From positions 1-7,881 of the forward strand of contig CAIYWF010000074.1 in NCBI GenBank assembly GCA_903929845.1: DNA of 7,881 bases. The letters are read 5' to 3'. The translations under genes and the position numbers were made by a program. The notes below the pieces were generated by a model. The model was given only the letters and a program-made list of their open reading frames with translations. It did not search any database and was not told the DNA's origin. Each line of letters begins with the position of its first letter. The first letter of the stretch is position 1. Below are positions 6,512 to 7,881 of the stretch, piece after piece. The stretch is from an uncultured Chlorobiaceae bacterium. GTDB taxonomy: Bacteria > Bacteroidota > Chlorobiia > Chlorobiales > Chlorobiaceae.

Positions 6512-6766
6512 GTGCATAAACTCCTGATGACCAACCCTCACCAGCGGGATGCCAAGCTTCTCAATCCTGAACTGTATGATCGGTTTGTAAGGCACCTTGT
6601 TCAATTGTATGACAACGAGCCGTTGTACCACGACTACACCGATCGGGCGCGGGCGGCAGGTGTAACATTGCACAAGATGGATAACAGCGTCCGAAAGCTT
6701 ATCGACGCATTGGAGGGGTTGATTACCTGGAATACTGGAAATTATTGTGGCTACCGTGCTTGGTAG
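6512..6766 (+). pseudogene. Probable C-terminal fragment of the same glycosyltransferase (or an 84-residue hypothetical protein)
   Basis: This frame opens at GTG 6512 (next ATG at 6527) and is in phase with the fragment ending at 6499; only the TGA separates them. It encodes up to 84 residues. The part LYDRFVRHLVQLYDNEPLYH and the following RARAAG...LIDALEGL resembles the last helices of GT-B glycosyltransferases, where a 'LYDNPxLYxxY' helix near the C-terminus is common. No ribosome binding site precedes 6512 or 6527, and there is no signal peptide or membrane segment. The last ~14 residues after EGL (Trp- and Gly-rich) look like read-out past the original end. If expressed alone it would lack both nucleotide-sugar binding and catalytic residues. 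An automatic annotation might call it a hypothetical protein. Confidence 0.4.
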
Positions 6767-6808
6767 TCAAGTGGTGGGCGTGGCATAAATAGTTCCAATT
6801 TGCTGTTT

Positions 6809-7642
6809 ATGATACTCAAAAGAAACGGTTTGGTTAATGCGGTAATCGTATTTTTTTCATTTATCCTATTTATCAAATTTGACGTAGCATTTGCTGATTA
6901 TAACTCAGGAGAAAATTGTTCGAATGCTGGAAGATTGCGTATGGTTTTGGGTATGCAGTGGAATCAACACGAGCCAGCTTTGCATTATGAATTGCTCAAT
7001 GATAGTTCAAAGCCAACTCTTGATATCAACCAGGGCGATAAAAGTGAAATCGTACAGCCCTTTTCTTATGTTGATGTTGAAGGAAGGTTAAGTAAATATT
7101 CAGGAATCGATTTAACCTACACAAAGGACATGACTTCTTCTGTGCTTTTGGGCCGGAAAAATGTTCGCTTTTTGTTTTTTTTATTGCGTCCTGCGGTTAT
7201 GGCGCCTGTTGATATTGATGTAAAAACCATGCGATTGCGCTATTTTCATGCAATTGTGCAGTCAGGTAATTTCGAGTTTGGAGGTTCAGGTGGTTTACAG
7301 GCAATTTATTGTAATGCTCACGCTTCAATTCCTGTCATTGGTTATAGTGAAGAAAACTATTTTATTGTATTGCCTTGTGTTGGCACTTATGCTACCTATC
7401 AACAGAATAAATGTATTCGGTATTCTGTTCATGCAGATTATTTGCCAAGAGGATTAAAAAAAATTTCAGGGCGTATCGCGGAAGTTGATTGTAGTGTGGA
7501 GTATAACATTAATTCAAATTTATTTGCCGGTGCAGGTTTTCGATACTCAGTTAAGTCTCTTGACCTGAGAAATAAGAAATATCTGATGAATACGTCTTAT
7601 AGTATATTAGGCGGTTTGGCTTTTATTGGAATCTCATTGTGA
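6809..7642 (+). CDS. Probable outer-membrane beta-barrel protein, unknown function
   Basis: This 277-residue protein has an N-terminal signal peptide: positively charged K4/R5, a hydrophobic core at 8-22, and a likely signal peptidase I site after A27-F28-A29. The remainder has alternating hydrophobic/polar runs with aromatic ends, typical of paired barrel strands. Examples are PFSYVDVEGRLSKYSGIDLTYT, the region around 7237-7326, NYFIVLPCVGTYATYQ, and the last two segments GAGFRYSVKSLDL and YSILGGLAFIGISL. About eight to ten strands are plausible. The C-terminal residue is Leu instead of the usual Phe. Five cysteines (37, 168, 190, 202, 228) are many for such a barrel. The ATG at 6809 is chosen over TTG 6800 because it gives the cleaner signal peptide, though no Shine-Dalgarno is evident. 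Base composition is visibly more AT-rich than in gltD or clpX, with frequent A/T third positions, which hints at foreign origin. No specific family is recognised. Confidence 0.7.
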   Translation: MILKRNGLVNAVIVFFSFILFIKFDVAFADYNSGENCSNAGRLRMVLGMQWNQHEPALHYELLNDSSKPTLDINQGDKSEIVQPFSYVDVEGRLSKYSGIDLTYTKDMTSSVLLGRKNVRFLFFLLRPAVMAPVDIDVKTMRLRYFHAIVQSGNFEFGGSGGLQAIYCNAHASIPVIGYSEENYFIVLPCVGTYATYQQNKCIRYSVHADYLPRGLKKISGRIAEVDCSVEYNINSNLFAGAGFRYSVKSLDLRNKKYLMNTSYSILGGLAFIGISL

Positions 7643-7756
7643 CTTTTATAACAAAAACATATTAAAAGATGAAAGTTAATGATATTTACCTTGCTTTTCT
7701 GTCAGCATTAGACTCGACAGATAAAGATTTTGGTTCATTCTCCCGACTTCTGCCAA

Positions 7757-7881
7757 TTAGTGCGGAAACTCAGGGTTCAAGAGTTGAATAAGTGTGCTGT
7801 TCGCCAATTTGCTGGTGTTCATGCGCACGGCGTGTACTTCTCCGGTTCGCTCATCATGGATATTTGCCTCCTGCACTTGCC
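7757..7881 (-). CDS. 3' end of an unidentified gene entering from the right edge
   Basis: On the minus strand the frame is open from the right edge to a TAA (bases 7759-7757), giving 40 C-terminal residues. They include DERTGEVHAVRMNTSKLANS and end LIQLLNPEFPH. The composition is balanced and protein-like, with codon third positions more GC-rich than in the neighbouring rightward gene, which favours real coding. No family is recognised from this tail. It converges on the beta-barrel gene, leaving about 114 bases between the two stops. Confidence 0.45.
   Translation of the reverse strand, partial: QVQEANIHDERTGEVHAVRMNTSKLANSTLIQLLNPEFPH

Larger units (their letters stand above)
6206..6808. 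other. Decayed region between the protease and barrel genes
   Basis: These ~600 bases hold no convincing intact gene. Apart from the short frame at 6256 and the two glycosyltransferase-like fragments, I see no terminator hairpin after the protease stop, no insertion-sequence ends and no sizeable repeat. It reads as a site of past gene loss. Confidence 0.5.

Noticed and set aside
6290..6673. Minus-strand 127-codon frame over the remnant region
   Set aside because: The plus-strand fragments in the same place resemble glycosyltransferase ends, while the minus product has a low-complexity, shadow-like composition and no ribosome binding site.
6915..6923. GTTCGAAT matching part of the tRNA T loop, as a possible attachment-site repeat
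   Set aside because: Only about eight bases match and the identity stops before the acceptor stem; this is expected by chance.
7774..7786. TTCAA-GAG-TTGAA inverted repeat near the convergent gene ends
   Set aside because: The arms are only five AT-rich pairs with a three-base loop and no T run, too weak to call a terminator.
7669..7791. Plus-strand 40-codon frame after the barrel gene
   Set aside because: It has no ribosome binding site, no recognisable features, and its last third overlaps the better-supported minus-strand gene end.

Overview
The window looks like chromosomal DNA from a green sulfur bacterium (Chlorobi; Chlorobium/Pelodictyon-type). That placement rests on recalled resemblance of the ClpX and GltD proteins and on the style of the secreted RTX/Ig-like/dockerin-like protein. 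It has not been tested by a search.

The left part (1-3020) is housekeeping and reads rightward. It holds the 3' part of gltD (glutamate synthase small subunit, cut by the left edge), a small DUF4404-family gene, and a complete clpX. The gaps are 25 and 40 bases and no terminator is visible between them, so they may be co-transcribed. A short hairpin follows clpX. A complete tRNA-Val(GAC) with encoded CCA then ends at a clear Rho-independent terminator (3175-3201).

The right part (3202-7881) looks accessory. A small gene of unknown function (3323-3580) has its own likely promoter and a good Shine-Dalgarno. It is followed by a strong hairpin and then an 826-residue serralysin-type metalloprotease (3725-6205). 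The protease has an intact zinc site, a few RTX calcium-binding repeats, an SbsA/SwmB-type Ig-like domain, a cohesin-like beta region and a C-terminal pair of dockerin-like EF-hand repeats. This modular secreted protease is the most interesting item here.

Between 6206 and 6808 there is debris: a 32-codon reading frame with a good ribosome binding site, then two same-frame fragments split by one TGA. The fragments look like the N- and C-terminal ends of a glycosyltransferase whose middle is gone. An AT-rich gene for a signal-peptide-bearing, probable outer-membrane beta-barrel protein (6809-7642) comes next. At the right edge, the 3' end of an unidentified leftward gene enters the window.

Likely relations between genes: GltD supplies electrons for ammonium assimilation and ClpX drives regulated proteolysis. 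The protease is probably exported by a type I system encoded elsewhere, since no ABC/MFP/TolC-type exporter lies in the window. The small gene upstream may be functionally tied to it, but only position suggests this.
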